Notes: generated by a model not told the origin, from the letters alone. A stretch of DNA of 64,000 bases from Clostridiales bacterium SIT11 (GCA_001299455.1 CYUK01000003.1:62001-126000), one strand, 5' to 3'; numbered from the stretch's first letter, positions 46,275 through 55,016 are shown. Translations and numbers: made by a program.

Positions 46275-47295
46275 GCAAAAAAAAGAAGCATTAGAAAAGG
46301 CAATGACCGCCATTGAAAAACAATATGGCAAGGGATCTGTAATGCGCCTAGGGGAGCAACAACATGTAAATGTGGATGTTATTCCCACAGGGAGCATGGC
46401 CCTGGACCTGGCCCTAGGAATTGGCGGGATTCCAAGAGGACGGATTATTGAAATTTATGGACCGGAGTCTTCAGGGAAAACCACCCTGGCCCTCCATATC
46501 CTCGCTGAAGCTCAAAAAATGGGTGGAATCGCCGCCTTTGTGGACGCCGAGCATGCCTTAGACCCTGTCTATGCGAAAAACTTAGGAGTTAACACAGATG
46601 AACTGATTATTTCCCAGCCAGACACTGGGGAGCAGGCCCTGGAAATTACAGAATCCCTAGTCCGGTCCAATGCCCTTGATGTTGTCGTCATTGACTCTGT
46701 AGCAGCCCTTGTTCCCAAGGCTGAAATTGAAGGAGAAATGGGCGATTCCCACATGGGCCTTCAAGCAAGACTCATGAGCCAAGGACTTAGAAAGCTTACA
46801 GGGGCCATTAATAAATCTAAAACGTCTGTTATCTTTATCAACCAATTGCGGGAAAAAATTGGAGTCATGTTTGGAAACCCAGAAACAACGACAGGGGGCC
46901 GAGCCTTAAAATTCTTTACTTCTGTGCGTCTGGATATTCGCCGGATTGACATTATTAAAAAGGGCGACGAAATGATTGGAAATAGGGTCCGAGTCAAGGT
47001 CGTTAAAAATAAGGTGGCTCCTCCCTTTAAGCAAGCAGAGTTTGATATTATGTACGGCAAGGGAATTTCTAAAATCGGAAACCTCCTAGACGTGGCTACA
47101 GACTTAAAAATTGTAGACAAGGCAGGGGCCTGGTACTCCTATGGAGACCAACGTCTGGGCCAAGGTCGGGAAAAGGCCAAGGACTTCTTGGAAGAAAATC
47201 TAGACCTGAGCCGGGAAATTGAAGGGAAAATTCGCCAAGCTTTTAACTTAGATGGAGAAGATTCAGATTTAGAAGCTCCGACAGAAGATGAGTGA
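46267..47295 (+). CDS. recA: Recombinase RecA
   Basis: Strand exchange protein and LexA co-protease. 342 residues, with Walker A GPESSGKT at 65-72, the MAW-like segment, loop L2 with [27 protein letters not shown] (within about residues 193-219), and an acidic C-terminus. GGAGG precedes the ATG. No LexA-like box is seen directly before it, so control would be through an operon promoter further upstream. An Mre11/Rad50-like module follows. Confidence 0.98.
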   Translation: MDEQKKEALEKAMTAIEKQYGKGSVMRLGEQQHVNVDVIPTGSMALDLALGIGGIPRGRIIEIYGPESSGKTTLALHILAEAQKMGGIAAFVDAEHALDPVYAKNLGVNTDELIISQPDTGEQALEITESLVRSNALDVVVIDSVAALVPKAEIEGEMGDSHMGLQARLMSQGLRKLTGAINKSKTSVIFINQLREKIGVMFGNPETTTGGRALKFFTSVRLDIRRIDIIKKGDEMIGNRVRVKVVKNKVAPPFKQAEFDIMYGKGISKIGNLLDVATDLKIVDKAGAWYSYGDQRLGQGREKAKDFLEENLDLSREIEGKIRQAFNLDGEDSDLEAPTEDE

Positions 47296-47301
47296 TTTTA
47301 G

Positions 47302-48270
47302 GTGAAGATTTTATATTTTACAGACTCCCATATTCGGGGAAATGCACCTAAGAGCAGGTTGGATGACTATTTTGAAACCTGCCTAAAAAAACACCAAGAA
47401 ATCCTTGACCTGGCCAGGGACCACCATGTAGATGCGATTTTACATGGTGGCGACCTTTTTGACCGACCAGATGTATCAATAGCTGTAGTCAGTGCCTTTT
47501 CTAAGCTCCTTGTGGACTCACCCTGTCCCTTCTATATTGTAAGTGGCAACCATGATATTTACGGTCACAATCCGGAGACTATCAACCGGACTATGCTGGG
47601 CCTTTTAAATAATATTGGCCTCGTCCACTTAATGAATGATGAATCCATTCTTTTAGAGGGAGATTGCAAGGTGAAAATCCATGGAACTCCCTATCAGTAT
47701 GGGATGGACCAGGAAGAAAATCGGTCTCGGTACATCTTAAAGGAAAAGGGAGAAGAAGACTATCTTGTCCATGTCATCCATGGATTTTTAATGGACAAAC
47801 CCATTCATGAGTCCATTGCCCACACCCTAGTTACAGATATTCAAGAAACTTCTGCTGATGTTACCTTAACGGGCCACTACCATACAGGCTTTAAGACTCA
47901 AGAAATTGACGGGAAATATTTTATCAATCCCGGGTCTATTGTCCGGATAGCCAATAATTTAAGCGAAATAAAGAGACGGCCAAAGGTAATCTTATTGGAA
48001 TTTGGAGAAAACATCCAAGTCCAGGAAATCTATTTAAAATCTGCCCTGCCTGGGGAAGAAGTTTTGGACCGGTCTGAAATTGAGCAACATCAGTTTAAAA
48101 AGGCCAAGCTCTATGAGTTTCAAGAACTGATTGATGCTAGTGCCAACTTTGCCAAGTCGGATGTTTTTGAACTCATTGGGGAAATTTCTGCCATGGGAAA
48201 AGTGGATGATGCCATTAAAAAAGAAGCCATCCGCCGCCTGGCCCAGGTCCAAGAAGAGGAGGACCTATGA
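47302..48270 (+). CDS. Mre11/SbcD-like metallophosphoesterase
   Basis: The 322-residue protein has all calcineurin-type nuclease motifs: D-x-H at residues 7-9, GGDLFD near 49, SGNHD near 83, a histidine in VIHGF, and GHYHTG near 191. It has the size and layout of short SbcD/Mre11 nucleases. The GTG start is only 6 bases past the recA stop and the Shine-Dalgarno is weak, so translation may depend on recA. It runs 4 bases into the next gene, a Rad50-like ATPase, so the two probably form one complex. A generic phosphoesterase is less likely. Confidence 0.82.
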   Translation: MKILYFTDSHIRGNAPKSRLDDYFETCLKKHQEILDLARDHHVDAILHGGDLFDRPDVSIAVVSAFSKLLVDSPCPFYIVSGNHDIYGHNPETINRTMLGLLNNIGLVHLMNDESILLEGDCKVKIHGTPYQYGMDQEENRSRYILKEKGEEDYLVHVIHGFLMDKPIHESIAHTLVTDIQETSADVTLTGHYHTGFKTQEIDGKYFINPGSIVRIANNLSEIKRRPKVILLEFGENIQVQEIYLKSALPGEEVLDRSEIEQHQFKKAKLYEFQELIDASANFAKSDVFELIGEISAMGKVDDAIKKEAIRRLAQVQEEEDL

Positions 48271-49712
48271 GTAAACAGATCAAACAACTGCGGTTAAAGA
48301 ATTTCCAATCCCATGAAGATACTGTCCTGGATTTTGTCCCTGGTTTAAATGTCCTCCTAGGAAATTCAGATACGGGAAAATCAGCCATTGTCCGGGCCAT
48401 CCGCTGGCTTTTTTACAATGAACCTGCGGGAGATGAATTCTTGCAAAGGGGCAAGTCCTTGGTAGAAGTGGAAGCAGAATTTTACGATGGAAGTAGGTTA
48501 AAACGGTCCCGGGAAAAGGGAAAAAATGCTTATGACTTGACCTTGGCCAGCCAGGAATCCATGCATTTTGAAGGCTTTGGACGGACTGTTCCTAAGGAAA
48601 TTGTGGATTATTTTCACTTAAAGAAGTTCCCCTTGGGCTTAAATGAAGACTTGACCCTAAATATTGCTGACCAGCTGGAGGGGCCCTTTCTCCTCCAAGA
48701 AAAGGATTCCAACAAGGCCAACGCCATTGGTCGCCTAGTGGGAATCCACTATATAGACCAGGCTCAAAGAAATGTCAACCGAGATATTGTGGGTTTAAAT
48801 CGGGATAAAAAGTACCAGGAAGACCAACTGACTGCCTTGGAAGAAGGGCGAAAGTCCTATGACTATATTGAGGATGCCCTGGAAAAACTAGATGCCTTTA
48901 AAGAGCTTTTAAGACAAGGAAGGGATTTAGAAGACCGGGAGGAAACTCTTCAGGATCTTTTAGACAAGTTTAAGACTTTATCCTTGGAAAAGAAGGACCT
49001 GGTCCAAAATTTAGAAGGCCTGAAAAACTTAGACCAAGCCCAAAGAGAGGTTTTGGCTAGCAAGGACTTAACGAGAGATTACCATGACAGATTGGACAAG
49101 CAAAGGACACTTCTGAGCCTTAAGGAAGAACTGGAAAAGAGCCAGGAAGACCTAAGGCAGGTAAAAGACCTGGACAAGGCAGAAAAAGCTTATAAAGAAG
49201 TGGCTCATAGCTATGGGAACTTTCAAAACTTGCTCACCTATAAGAAAAGCTATGAGAAACTAGACCAGCAAATACGGGAAATCCATGACACTTTAGGGCG
49301 ATTGAAAAACCTAGACAAGGCCAGAAACCTAGTCCAGGGAAACCAAAAGGCAAAGGCCCTCCTAGACCAGTACAAGGCCTTGGAAAATGCCTTGAAAGAT
49401 ATTGAAGACCGAAAGGCAAGGGCCAAGGTCTATATGGACTTATTCTTGAACCTGGAAGAAGGAATCCAAGCAGTAGAAGGGATGCGGCAAAAGAAAGACC
49501 AGCTACATCTTTTGGAAGACTATTTAGGAGCCTACAGGAAGTTACAGTCCAATAAAAAGGCCTTGGAAGAAGATTGCCGAGCTTTTCTAAAAGAGGAGAC
49601 ACAGTCAAAAGAAGAATTAAAAGTCTTTTTGAAAGACCTGAAACTATGTCCTCTATGTAAGAGACCTATGGATGAACACACCATTCAACACATGATTGGA
49701 GACGAGGTTTAA
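48267..49712 (+). CDS. Rad50/SbcC-like ATPase, N-terminal half with hook-like CxxC at its end
   Basis: The 481-residue protein begins like RecF/SMC/Rad50 ATPases (LRLKNFQSHEDTVLDF, then GNSDTGKS Walker A at residues 32-39). After about residue 170 it becomes one long coiled coil, rich in Lys, Glu, Asp and Leu. It ends with LCPLCKRPM (C461 and C464), the form of a Rad50 zinc hook, 17 residues before the stop. It has no signature motif or Walker B, so it cannot form a full ATPase head alone; these motifs are in the gene at 49959. GAGGAGG precedes the ATG. Confidence 0.8.
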   Translation: MSKQIKQLRLKNFQSHEDTVLDFVPGLNVLLGNSDTGKSAIVRAIRWLFYNEPAGDEFLQRGKSLVEVEAEFYDGSRLKRSREKGKNAYDLTLASQESMHFEGFGRTVPKEIVDYFHLKKFPLGLNEDLTLNIADQLEGPFLLQEKDSNKANAIGRLVGIHYIDQAQRNVNRDIVGLNRDKKYQEDQLTALEEGRKSYDYIEDALEKLDAFKELLRQGRDLEDREETLQDLLDKFKTLSLEKKDLVQNLEGLKNLDQAQREVLASKDLTRDYHDRLDKQRTLLSLKEELEKSQEDLRQVKDLDKAEKAYKEVAHSYGNFQNLLTYKKSYEKLDQQIREIHDTLGRLKNLDKARNLVQGNQKAKALLDQYKALENALKDIEDRKARAKVYMDLFLNLEEGIQAVEGMRQKKDQLHLLEDYLGAYRKLQSNKKALEEDCRAFLKEETQSKEELKVFLKDLKLCPLCKRPMDEHTIQHMIGDEV

Positions 49713-49723
49713 GGGAGGAAGCT

Positions 49724-49957
49724 ATGAATTACGAAGAAGAAATCCGTGGACTTGAAGAAAGAATACGGGTAGCAACAGATAAAAAAAGTCGTGCAGAAGC
49801 AAAGCTCGATACCCTCAAGGACCAAGAAAGGGACCTTTTAGACCGATTAAACCAAATGGGTTTAAAGCCAGAGGACCTGGAAGGGGAAATTCAACGGCTG
49901 GAAGAGGAAATAAAAAACCACCTAGCCCTTGCAGACCAATATTTACCAAGGTTTTAA
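49724..49957 (+). CDS. Small coiled-coil protein between the two ATPase halves
   Basis: I do not recognise a family. The 77-residue protein is charged and almost wholly helical, with heptad-like leucine, isoleucine and alanine spacing (LEERI, AEAKLDTLKDQERDLLDRL, LEGEIQRLEEEI). It has no cysteine, signal peptide or membrane segment. GGGAGG lies 6 bases before the ATG, and the stop is one base before the next start. By position and shape it may complete or cap the coiled coil of the split Rad50-like ATPase. Confidence 0.65.
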   Translation: MNYEEEIRGLEERIRVATDKKSRAEAKLDTLKDQERDLLDRLNQMGLKPEDLEGEIQRLEEEIKNHLALADQYLPRF

Positions 49958-49958
49958 T

Positions 49959-50621
49959 ATGAGCCGGTTTAGCCAGTATGAAAACCTTGAGAGGGAAGAA
50001 AGAAGCAAAATAAACCAGGCCATTGGTCGAAGAGACTACATTGATGACCAAATCAAGGAAACTCGGGGGAAACTAGCGGCCATGGAAAAAGACCTGGACC
50101 TCTACTTAAATGTGGTCCAGCTCCTACAACAGACAGCAAATTATGCCAGGGACCAGGCAAAGGCTCAAATTGAAGATATGGTCACCAAGTGCTTAGAATA
50201 TATTTTTGAGAAAAAAATCGCCTTTGTGATCAACTTCCAGGAAATCCGGAATAACCCGAGTGCAGAGTTTTTAATTTCTTCTGTTTTTGATGACCAGACG
50301 ATTGAAACAGATCCCCAATCGGCCCATGGGGGAGGGATTGTGGATGTTTTAAGTCTGGCCCTGAGAACAGCTTTTTTAGAGCTTCAAGACCCTCCCTTTG
50401 AAGGCCCATTGATTTTAGATGAACCAGGCAAGCATGTCAGCGCCGACTTTATTTTTAACCTAGGAGAATTTATTAAGCAGTCCACTTTAAACTTTCAGCG
50501 GCAGATTATTATGGTCACTCATAATGACCACTTGGCCCAAATGGGGGACCGGACCTATCTTGTAGAAATTCGTGGAGGGAAGAGTCAGGTGCGCTTAAAA
50601 GAAAAGGACCAGCCCCTATAA
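49959..50621 (+). CDS. Rad50/SbcC-like ATPase, C-terminal half
   Basis: The 220-residue protein starts with a coiled coil (about 1-80), then a head part with a signature-like SAHGGGIVDVLSLALR (121-136), Walker B PLILDEPG (150-157), and an H-loop MVTHND (H188). These are the motifs absent from the protein at 48267, so the two halves together would give one ABC-type head. It lacks a Walker A. The HGGG form of the signature differs from the usual SGGE/SGGQ. The ATG at 49959 is one base past the previous stop; an open frame upstream from 49929 belongs to that gene. Confidence 0.78.
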   Translation: MSRFSQYENLEREERSKINQAIGRRDYIDDQIKETRGKLAAMEKDLDLYLNVVQLLQQTANYARDQAKAQIEDMVTKCLEYIFEKKIAFVINFQEIRNNPSAEFLISSVFDDQTIETDPQSAHGGGIVDVLSLALRTAFLELQDPPFEGPLILDEPGKHVSADFIFNLGEFIKQSTLNFQRQIIMVTHNDHLAQMGDRTYLVEIRGGKSQVRLKEKDQPL

Positions 50622-50664
50622 GTATTGATGGGGAATAGGGCTTTCAAGATTGGGGGACTTTAGC

Positions 50665-50693
50665 TTGACGAAAACCCTAAAAAACGATACAAT
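50665..50693 (+). promoter_or_regulatory. Promoter for rny
   Basis: TTGACG (50665-50670), a 17-base spacer and TACAAT (50688-50693). Confidence 0.75.
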
Positions 50694-50742
50694 TTAATTG
50701 TATGATTTTTACAATGCAAAATGAAAACTAAATAGGAGGTGC

Positions 50743-52290
50743 ATGCTTTTGCCAACTATTTTACAAGTCATCCTATACATTCTTGGGATTTTTGTAGCTG
50801 GAGTCATTGGCTACTTTGTTCGCAAGAACATAGGAGAAGGTAAAATACATCAAGCGGAAGAGCAGGCAAAAAACATCCTTGTAGATGCACAAAGAGATGC
50901 AGAATCTACTAAAAAAGATCTATTAAATGAGGCTAAAGATGAAATCCATCGTCTACGGAATAAAGTCACGGATGAAAATGCCCGGAGACAGCAAAGTTTA
51001 GAGGATATGGAAAAACGTCTTCTCAAAAAAGAAGAAACGATAGATCACAAGAGTCTGACTCTGGAAAAAAAGGAAGAGTATTTGACCAAGGAGCTTGAAG
51101 AGTCGAAAAAGCTGAAAGAAGAAGCGGAAGACTTAGTGGCTCAAAGGACAGATGAACTTCAAAGAGTGGCAGGCCTGACAAAGGATGAAGGAAAGCAGCT
51201 TTTACTGAATGAACTGGAAGCAGATTTAACTCAAGAGTCTGCCTTAATGATTAAACAGAAGGAACAAGAAGTAAAAGATGAGGCGGATAAGTACGCAAGA
51301 AATGCTGTTGCTCTCGCAATTCAACGTATTGCAGCTGATACTGTGGCAGAAACAACTGTTTCCGTTGTGAATTTACCCAACGATGAGATGAAGGGGCGGA
51401 TTATTGGTCGAGAAGGCCGGAATATTCGTGCCATTGAGGCTCAGACAGGGGTGGATTTAATTATTGATGACACACCAGAAGCCGTTGTTTTATCCTGTTT
51501 CGACCCAATACGTAGAGAAGTTGCAAAAATAGCGTTAGAACGCTTGGTATCTGATGGACGGATTCATCCCACAAGGATTGAAGATGCCATTGAAAAAGCA
51601 CAAAGTGAAGTGGATTCTTGTATCAAAGAAAGTGGAGAACAAGCCAGTTACGATACAGGGATACATGGACTCCACCCGGAATTAATCAAGTATCTTGGAC
51701 GGTTAAAGTACAGGACAAGCTACGGACAAAATGTTTTAAAACATTCCGTTGAGGTGGCGACCATAGCAGGTCTTTTGGCAGAGCATATAGGCGCCGATGT
51801 AAAAGTTGCAAAACGAGGTGGCTTGCTCCATGATATTGGAAAATCCATTGACCATGAAATTCAAGGTCCCCATGTGGACTTGGGCGTTAACTTGGCCAGG
51901 AAATACCATGAAAGTGAAGAAGTCATCCATTGCATCGAAGCCCATCATCAAGATGTGGAATTTAAATCTGTAGAAGCGATTCTAGTGCAAGCAGCAGATG
52001 CAATATCTGCCGCCAGACCTGGAGCCCGTCGTGAAACAGTTGAGTCCTATATACAAAGACTGGAACAATTAGAAGAAATCGCCAATAGTTTTGACGGAAT
52101 TGAAAAATCTTACGCTGTTCAAGCTGGTCGTGAAGTACGGATTATTGTAAAGCCGGAACAAATTACGGAAGCAGAAACAATTATTTTGGCCAGGGATATT
52201 CGCCAAAAAATAGAAAATGAATTGGACTATCCTGGTCAAATTAAAGTCAATGTGATACGTGAAACCAGATCTATTGATTATGCTAAATAA
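50743..52290 (+). CDS. rny: Ribonuclease Y
   Basis: Membrane-anchored endoribonuclease that starts mRNA decay in Firmicutes. The 515-residue protein has an N-terminal membrane helix (about 5-25), a coiled coil (about 30-190), a KH domain ([15 protein letters not shown] near 215-230), and an HD domain with the metal motif HDIGK near 365. The ATG at 50743 is only 3 bases from GGAGG; the TTG at 50749 has a better distance (9 bases) and might be the true start. Confidence 0.96.
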   Translation: MLLPTILQVILYILGIFVAGVIGYFVRKNIGEGKIHQAEEQAKNILVDAQRDAESTKKDLLNEAKDEIHRLRNKVTDENARRQQSLEDMEKRLLKKEETIDHKSLTLEKKEEYLTKELEESKKLKEEAEDLVAQRTDELQRVAGLTKDEGKQLLLNELEADLTQESALMIKQKEQEVKDEADKYARNAVALAIQRIAADTVAETTVSVVNLPNDEMKGRIIGREGRNIRAIEAQTGVDLIIDDTPEAVVLSCFDPIRREVAKIALERLVSDGRIHPTRIEDAIEKAQSEVDSCIKESGEQASYDTGIHGLHPELIKYLGRLKYRTSYGQNVLKHSVEVATIAGLLAEHIGADVKVAKRGGLLHDIGKSIDHEIQGPHVDLGVNLARKYHESEEVIHCIEAHHQDVEFKSVEAILVQAADAISAARPGARRETVESYIQRLEQLEEIANSFDGIEKSYAVQAGREVRIIVKPEQITEAETIILARDIRQKIENELDYPGQIKVNVIRETRSIDYAK

Positions 52291-52317
52291 AGCCTGCCTT
52301 GCAGGTTTTATTTTTTT
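52285..52317 (+). terminator. Terminator between rny and the recombinase gene
   Basis: A stem of up to 13 bp with one G-U pair, a 3-base loop and a T tract. It overlaps the rny stop codon. Confidence 0.8.
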
Positions 52318-52330
52318 AGAGGGAGAAAAT

Positions 52331-53299
52331 ATGAACTTTTCCTATATTGATGAGTTTACAAGCTATTTAAAGTCTGTAAAGGGCCATAGTGAGTTAACGA
52401 GGAAGGAATACTACTATGACCTCCTAACCTTTTATGAGTTTATCTATCCTAGATTTCATCCTGGCTCTTCCATGGAAGACTTTACTCCAGACCTTATGAC
52501 TCTTGAAGACTTAAATAAGGTCAGTAAGCAAGATGTTTATTCCTATATTTCCTACCTAGACCTTGTAAAAAAGAACTCCAACCGGACAAAGTACCGGAAG
52601 ATATCCAGCCTTAGGGCTTTTTATAAGTTTTTAACTGGTGTACTGGAAGTCTGTCCCAAAAACCCTACTGAAGACATTGATATGCCCAAGATTGAAAAAT
52701 CCCTTCCTATTTACTTAAGCCTAGAAGAGGCCAGACACTTCCTAGAAACCATTTTAGCTTCCAAGCAAAAGGATATCTATAAGTACCGAGACTATGCCAT
52801 GGCCGCTCTTTTTTTAAATTGTGGGCTACGGCTTTCAGAGTTAACCGCCATAAACCGGCGAGACCTTTTAAAAGATGGACGAGTTAAGGTGGAAGGGAAG
52901 GGGAGTAAGGAGCGGATGATTTACTTAAACCCTGCCTGCCTGGAGGCCATTGACCACTACCTAATCTATCGGAACCAAATCCTTGCAGATACAGATGCCT
53001 TATTTTTAAGTAGTCGGAAAAATAGGATTAGCCATTCAGCCACCCAAAGAGCCATGGAAAAACATTTAAAAGCCGCAGGTTTTGATACCAATAAGTACAC
53101 AGTCCATAAACTCCGTCATACGGCGGCGACTCTAATGTATAAGTATGGCTCAGGGGACCTCAGGGCCCTCCAGGAGGTCTTAGGTCATGAATCCGTAACC
53201 ACAACACAAATCTACACCCATGTAGACAATGAAGAAATTCGGCAAACAACCATGGACAATCCCTTGGGCAAGTCCTTAGATCCAGAAGATGGTCAATAA
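52331..53299 (+). CDS. Tyrosine recombinase, XerC/XerD type
   Basis: The 322-residue protein has an N-terminal SAM-like core-binding domain (about 1-105) and a catalytic domain with the full R-K-H-R-H-Y set: R in CGLRLSEL near 166, K in GKGSKER, HKLRH near 259-263, H in LGHES, and the nucleophile in QIYTHVD near 295. The size and motifs fit chromosome dimer resolution rather than a phage integrase. GGGAG precedes the ATG at 52331; an open frame upstream to 52259 crosses the rny terminator. No dif-like site was found in the window. Confidence 0.88.
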   Translation: MNFSYIDEFTSYLKSVKGHSELTRKEYYYDLLTFYEFIYPRFHPGSSMEDFTPDLMTLEDLNKVSKQDVYSYISYLDLVKKNSNRTKYRKISSLRAFYKFLTGVLEVCPKNPTEDIDMPKIEKSLPIYLSLEEARHFLETILASKQKDIYKYRDYAMAALFLNCGLRLSELTAINRRDLLKDGRVKVEGKGSKERMIYLNPACLEAIDHYLIYRNQILADTDALFLSSRKNRISHSATQRAMEKHLKAAGFDTNKYTVHKLRHTAATLMYKYGSGDLRALQEVLGHESVTTTQIYTHVDNEEIRQTTMDNPLGKSLDPEDGQ

Positions 53300-53463
53300 A
53301 GGTTTGGTTCTATTTATCTCCTTAGAAAATGATTAAAAATTCTTTTTAGGAAGACCCTATTTGCAAGAAATAATTTTAAAATGAGTTTGGGAAGATTAGG
53401 AGACTTTTTGAAATACGATAAAATATAAAAATATCCATAGACATCTCCTTAAAAGAAGAGGTG

Positions 53464-53501
53464 AAATTAAGCAACAAAATAATAATTTTGTTGCTTAATT
53501 T
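53464..53501. repeat. 16-bp perfect stem-loop
   Basis: Bases 53464-53479 pair without mismatch with 53486-53501, around a TAATAA loop. It lies 164 bases after the recombinase stop and has no T tract beyond the stem. It may be the 3' end of a small RNA or a two-way terminator. Confidence 0.7.
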
Positions 53502-53517
53502 ATATTTGTAAAAAGAG

Positions 53518-53595
53518 AAGTAGATAAAGGTCCTCATCTGGAAAACAAGCATTTTAAGTGATAATCCTCCCTTGGATCTTTTATTTTATCTACTT
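53518..53595. repeat. Long-range inverted repeat
   Basis: An 11-bp perfect repeat (53518-53528 with 53585-53595), which can be continued inward after a short bulge by TCC/GGA-type pairing (53529-53533 region with 53574-53580). Confidence 0.45.
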
Positions 53596-54120
53596 TCAGA
53601 GAAATCTTAGGAATTTATTTATCGCTGGAATTTATCTTTGTAATCATAGAGCATCATAATTTATAAAGGATTAAAAACTTTTATCTATGTACTTATAGGC
53701 TTTATTTATATATTTATATGCGTTTGTAAACTTTATTTATCCTATACATTACTTGCTTATTTTTATCCCATTTTTTAGTCTTGTTTTTATGATCCTTATC
53801 TTGATTTATTATCTATCTACTATTCATCAAATCTTTTTAGTTTCAAGTCATCATTCATTTTATTTTTCGGGCTAACTTTTAAAATCTTAACTAAAAGAAA
53901 AATTCCTGACAGATCTGCCTATAAAGTCTTATTTTTTGAAAAATATTCTCTATAAAATTTATAAAATTTCTTTACCAGAAAACAAGGCTCCAGAATGCCT
54001 TCTAAGGGTTTTTTCCTATTCTATACATAAGATTTGTATTCAATAGACAAGAAATTCCTTAGAGCGCCTCTAAGAGCCTTTTACTTAAAATATTTGTTAT
54101 TTGAGCCTTTTAAGCATAAA

Positions 54121-54164
54121 AATAGAAGATGACCGATAAAATTTATCCGATTTCAGCTTCTATT
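54121..54164. repeat. Two-part hairpin
   Basis: Outer 8-bp stem (54121-54128 with 54157-54164) and an inner GATAAA/TTTATC stem with a single-base centre. Confidence 0.45.
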
Positions 54165-54501
54165 CTCAGATTGCTTTCTCAGAATGCTTAAAACCCAAGG
54201 AGCGAGAAAAGTTTACCTTAAAAACTTCTAGTCGGAATTAATTGTTATTTATTTAACTATTTAGCAATTTATTTCTATTTCGGGTGGTTATCCTATCTGT
54301 AAAACAAGATGCCTTCCATAGGCCCTTCTCCTAAGATAATGAGGACAGCCATAGAGATTCCCATTATTTATAATTTCACTTAAAAATAGATCCGTTAAAT
54401 TCGTAAATTCCATGAAAACTCAATCTGGATTTTAAATAGAAAAGAACATTTGTTGAGAACACCTGTCTCAATAAAAATTAAAAGGACGGATTCTCAATCT
54501 T

Positions 54502-54555
54502 AAAAAAAGCGCCAGCCTCTAACTTGTCTTTAAAAGGAGGTCAAGAGAGGCTGGC
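54502..54555 (-). terminator. Terminator of the YneA-like LysM gene
   Basis: A 10-bp GC-rich stem (54511-54520 with 54546-54555), followed on the minus strand by GC and seven T residues. An inner CTTG/CAAG stem extends it. Confidence 0.88.
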
Positions 54556-54586
54556 AGGAAAGGTACTTTCTTCTTTCGGAGTCTTT

Positions 54587-54868
54587 TTAATCTAAAGTTT
54601 CCAGGGGGATATAAAGTTCTTGTCCAGGATAAATGGTTTTATTTTCAATTTGATTATAGGCCTTAATTTTTTCCAAGACCTCCCGGGTATTTTCCTGGCC
54701 ATGACTGGAATGTAGGGCAATAGACCAGAGGTTATCCCCTTCTCCCACTGTATAGGGAGTCCAAACTTCTAATTTAGGCTCCGTAACAATTAAGCCGGCA
54801 GATAAAAAAATGGATAAAGTAATAATAAGGACAAGGCCCTTTATTTTTAAAGATCTTAATTCTCTCAT
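54587..54868 (-). CDS. yneA: YneA-like LysM protein, probable SOS cell division inhibitor
   Basis: The 93-residue protein has a short basic N-terminus, one membrane segment (about 10-28) and a LysM domain (about 39-88, with YTVGEGDNLWSIA and YNQIENKTIYPGQELYIP). In Bacillus subtilis yneA is divergent from lexA, of the same size and layout, and blocks division during the SOS response. The same arrangement here supports the assignment. The ATG at 54868 has GAGGTG; an upstream TTG (54880) is less likely. Operator-like sites lie in the shared region. Confidence 0.8.
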   Translation of the reverse strand: MRELRSLKIKGLVLIITLSIFLSAGLIVTEPKLEVWTPYTVGEGDNLWSIALHSSHGQENTREVLEKIKAYNQIENKTIYPGQELYIPLETLD

Positions 54869-54907
54869 AACACACCTCAAAAAATTTATTCGAAGAAAAC
54901 AAAATAC

Positions 54908-55002
54908 GAACGAATATTTGAAACATATATTCTATCTATAGGATATAGCAAGGTGGTATGTTTGTCAAGAGAAAAAAGAATGTTTGTTTGAAATGTTTGT
55001 TC
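54908..55002. promoter_or_regulatory. Candidate LexA operator cluster between yneA and lexA
   Basis: Four 12-base elements resemble GAAC-N4-GTTC, the core of the Gram-positive SOS box, each with at most one perfect half: 54908-54919 (GAACGAATATTT), 54921-54932 (on the minus strand GAATATATGTTT), 54978-54989 (GAATGTTTGTTT) and 54991-55002 (AAATGTTTGTTC). ATGTTTGT also occurs three times in a row (54958, 54980, 54993). Confidence 0.55.
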
Positions 55003-55016
55003 TATCATGTTATAAT
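54988..55016 (+). promoter_or_regulatory. Promoter of lexA
   Basis: TTGAAA (54988-54993), a 17-base spacer and TATAAT (55011-55016) with an extended TGT. The -35 box lies inside the candidate operators, as expected for repression by LexA. Confidence 0.8.

Larger units (their letters stand above)
53300..54586. other. AT-rich gene-free region with several hairpins
   Basis: About 1.29 kb with no open frame longer than about 60 codons on either strand, clearly more AT-rich than the genes around it. It contains at least four inverted repeats (53464-53501, 53518-53595, 54058-54074, 54121-54164), a LexA-like box (54444-54455) and the terminator of the minus-strand LysM gene. It could be a decayed gene, a non-coding RNA locus or replication/segregation DNA. 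I see no tRNA, tmRNA, SRP or RNase P RNA in it. Confidence 0.7.

Noticed and set aside
48267-50621. The three ATPase pieces as one gene broken by frameshifts
   Set aside because: Each piece ends at a stop followed by a new Shine-Dalgarno or a directly coupled start, and the coils do not overlap. A pseudogene would not keep clean starts. A sequencing error cannot be fully excluded.
52331-53299. The tyrosine recombinase as integrase of a prophage or genomic island
   Set aside because: No phage genes, no excisionase and no tRNA next to it; size and motifs fit XerC/XerD.
53300-54586. tmRNA, SRP RNA, RNase P RNA or 6S RNA in the gene-free region
   Set aside because: None of the conserved core words of these RNAs could be seen on either strand.
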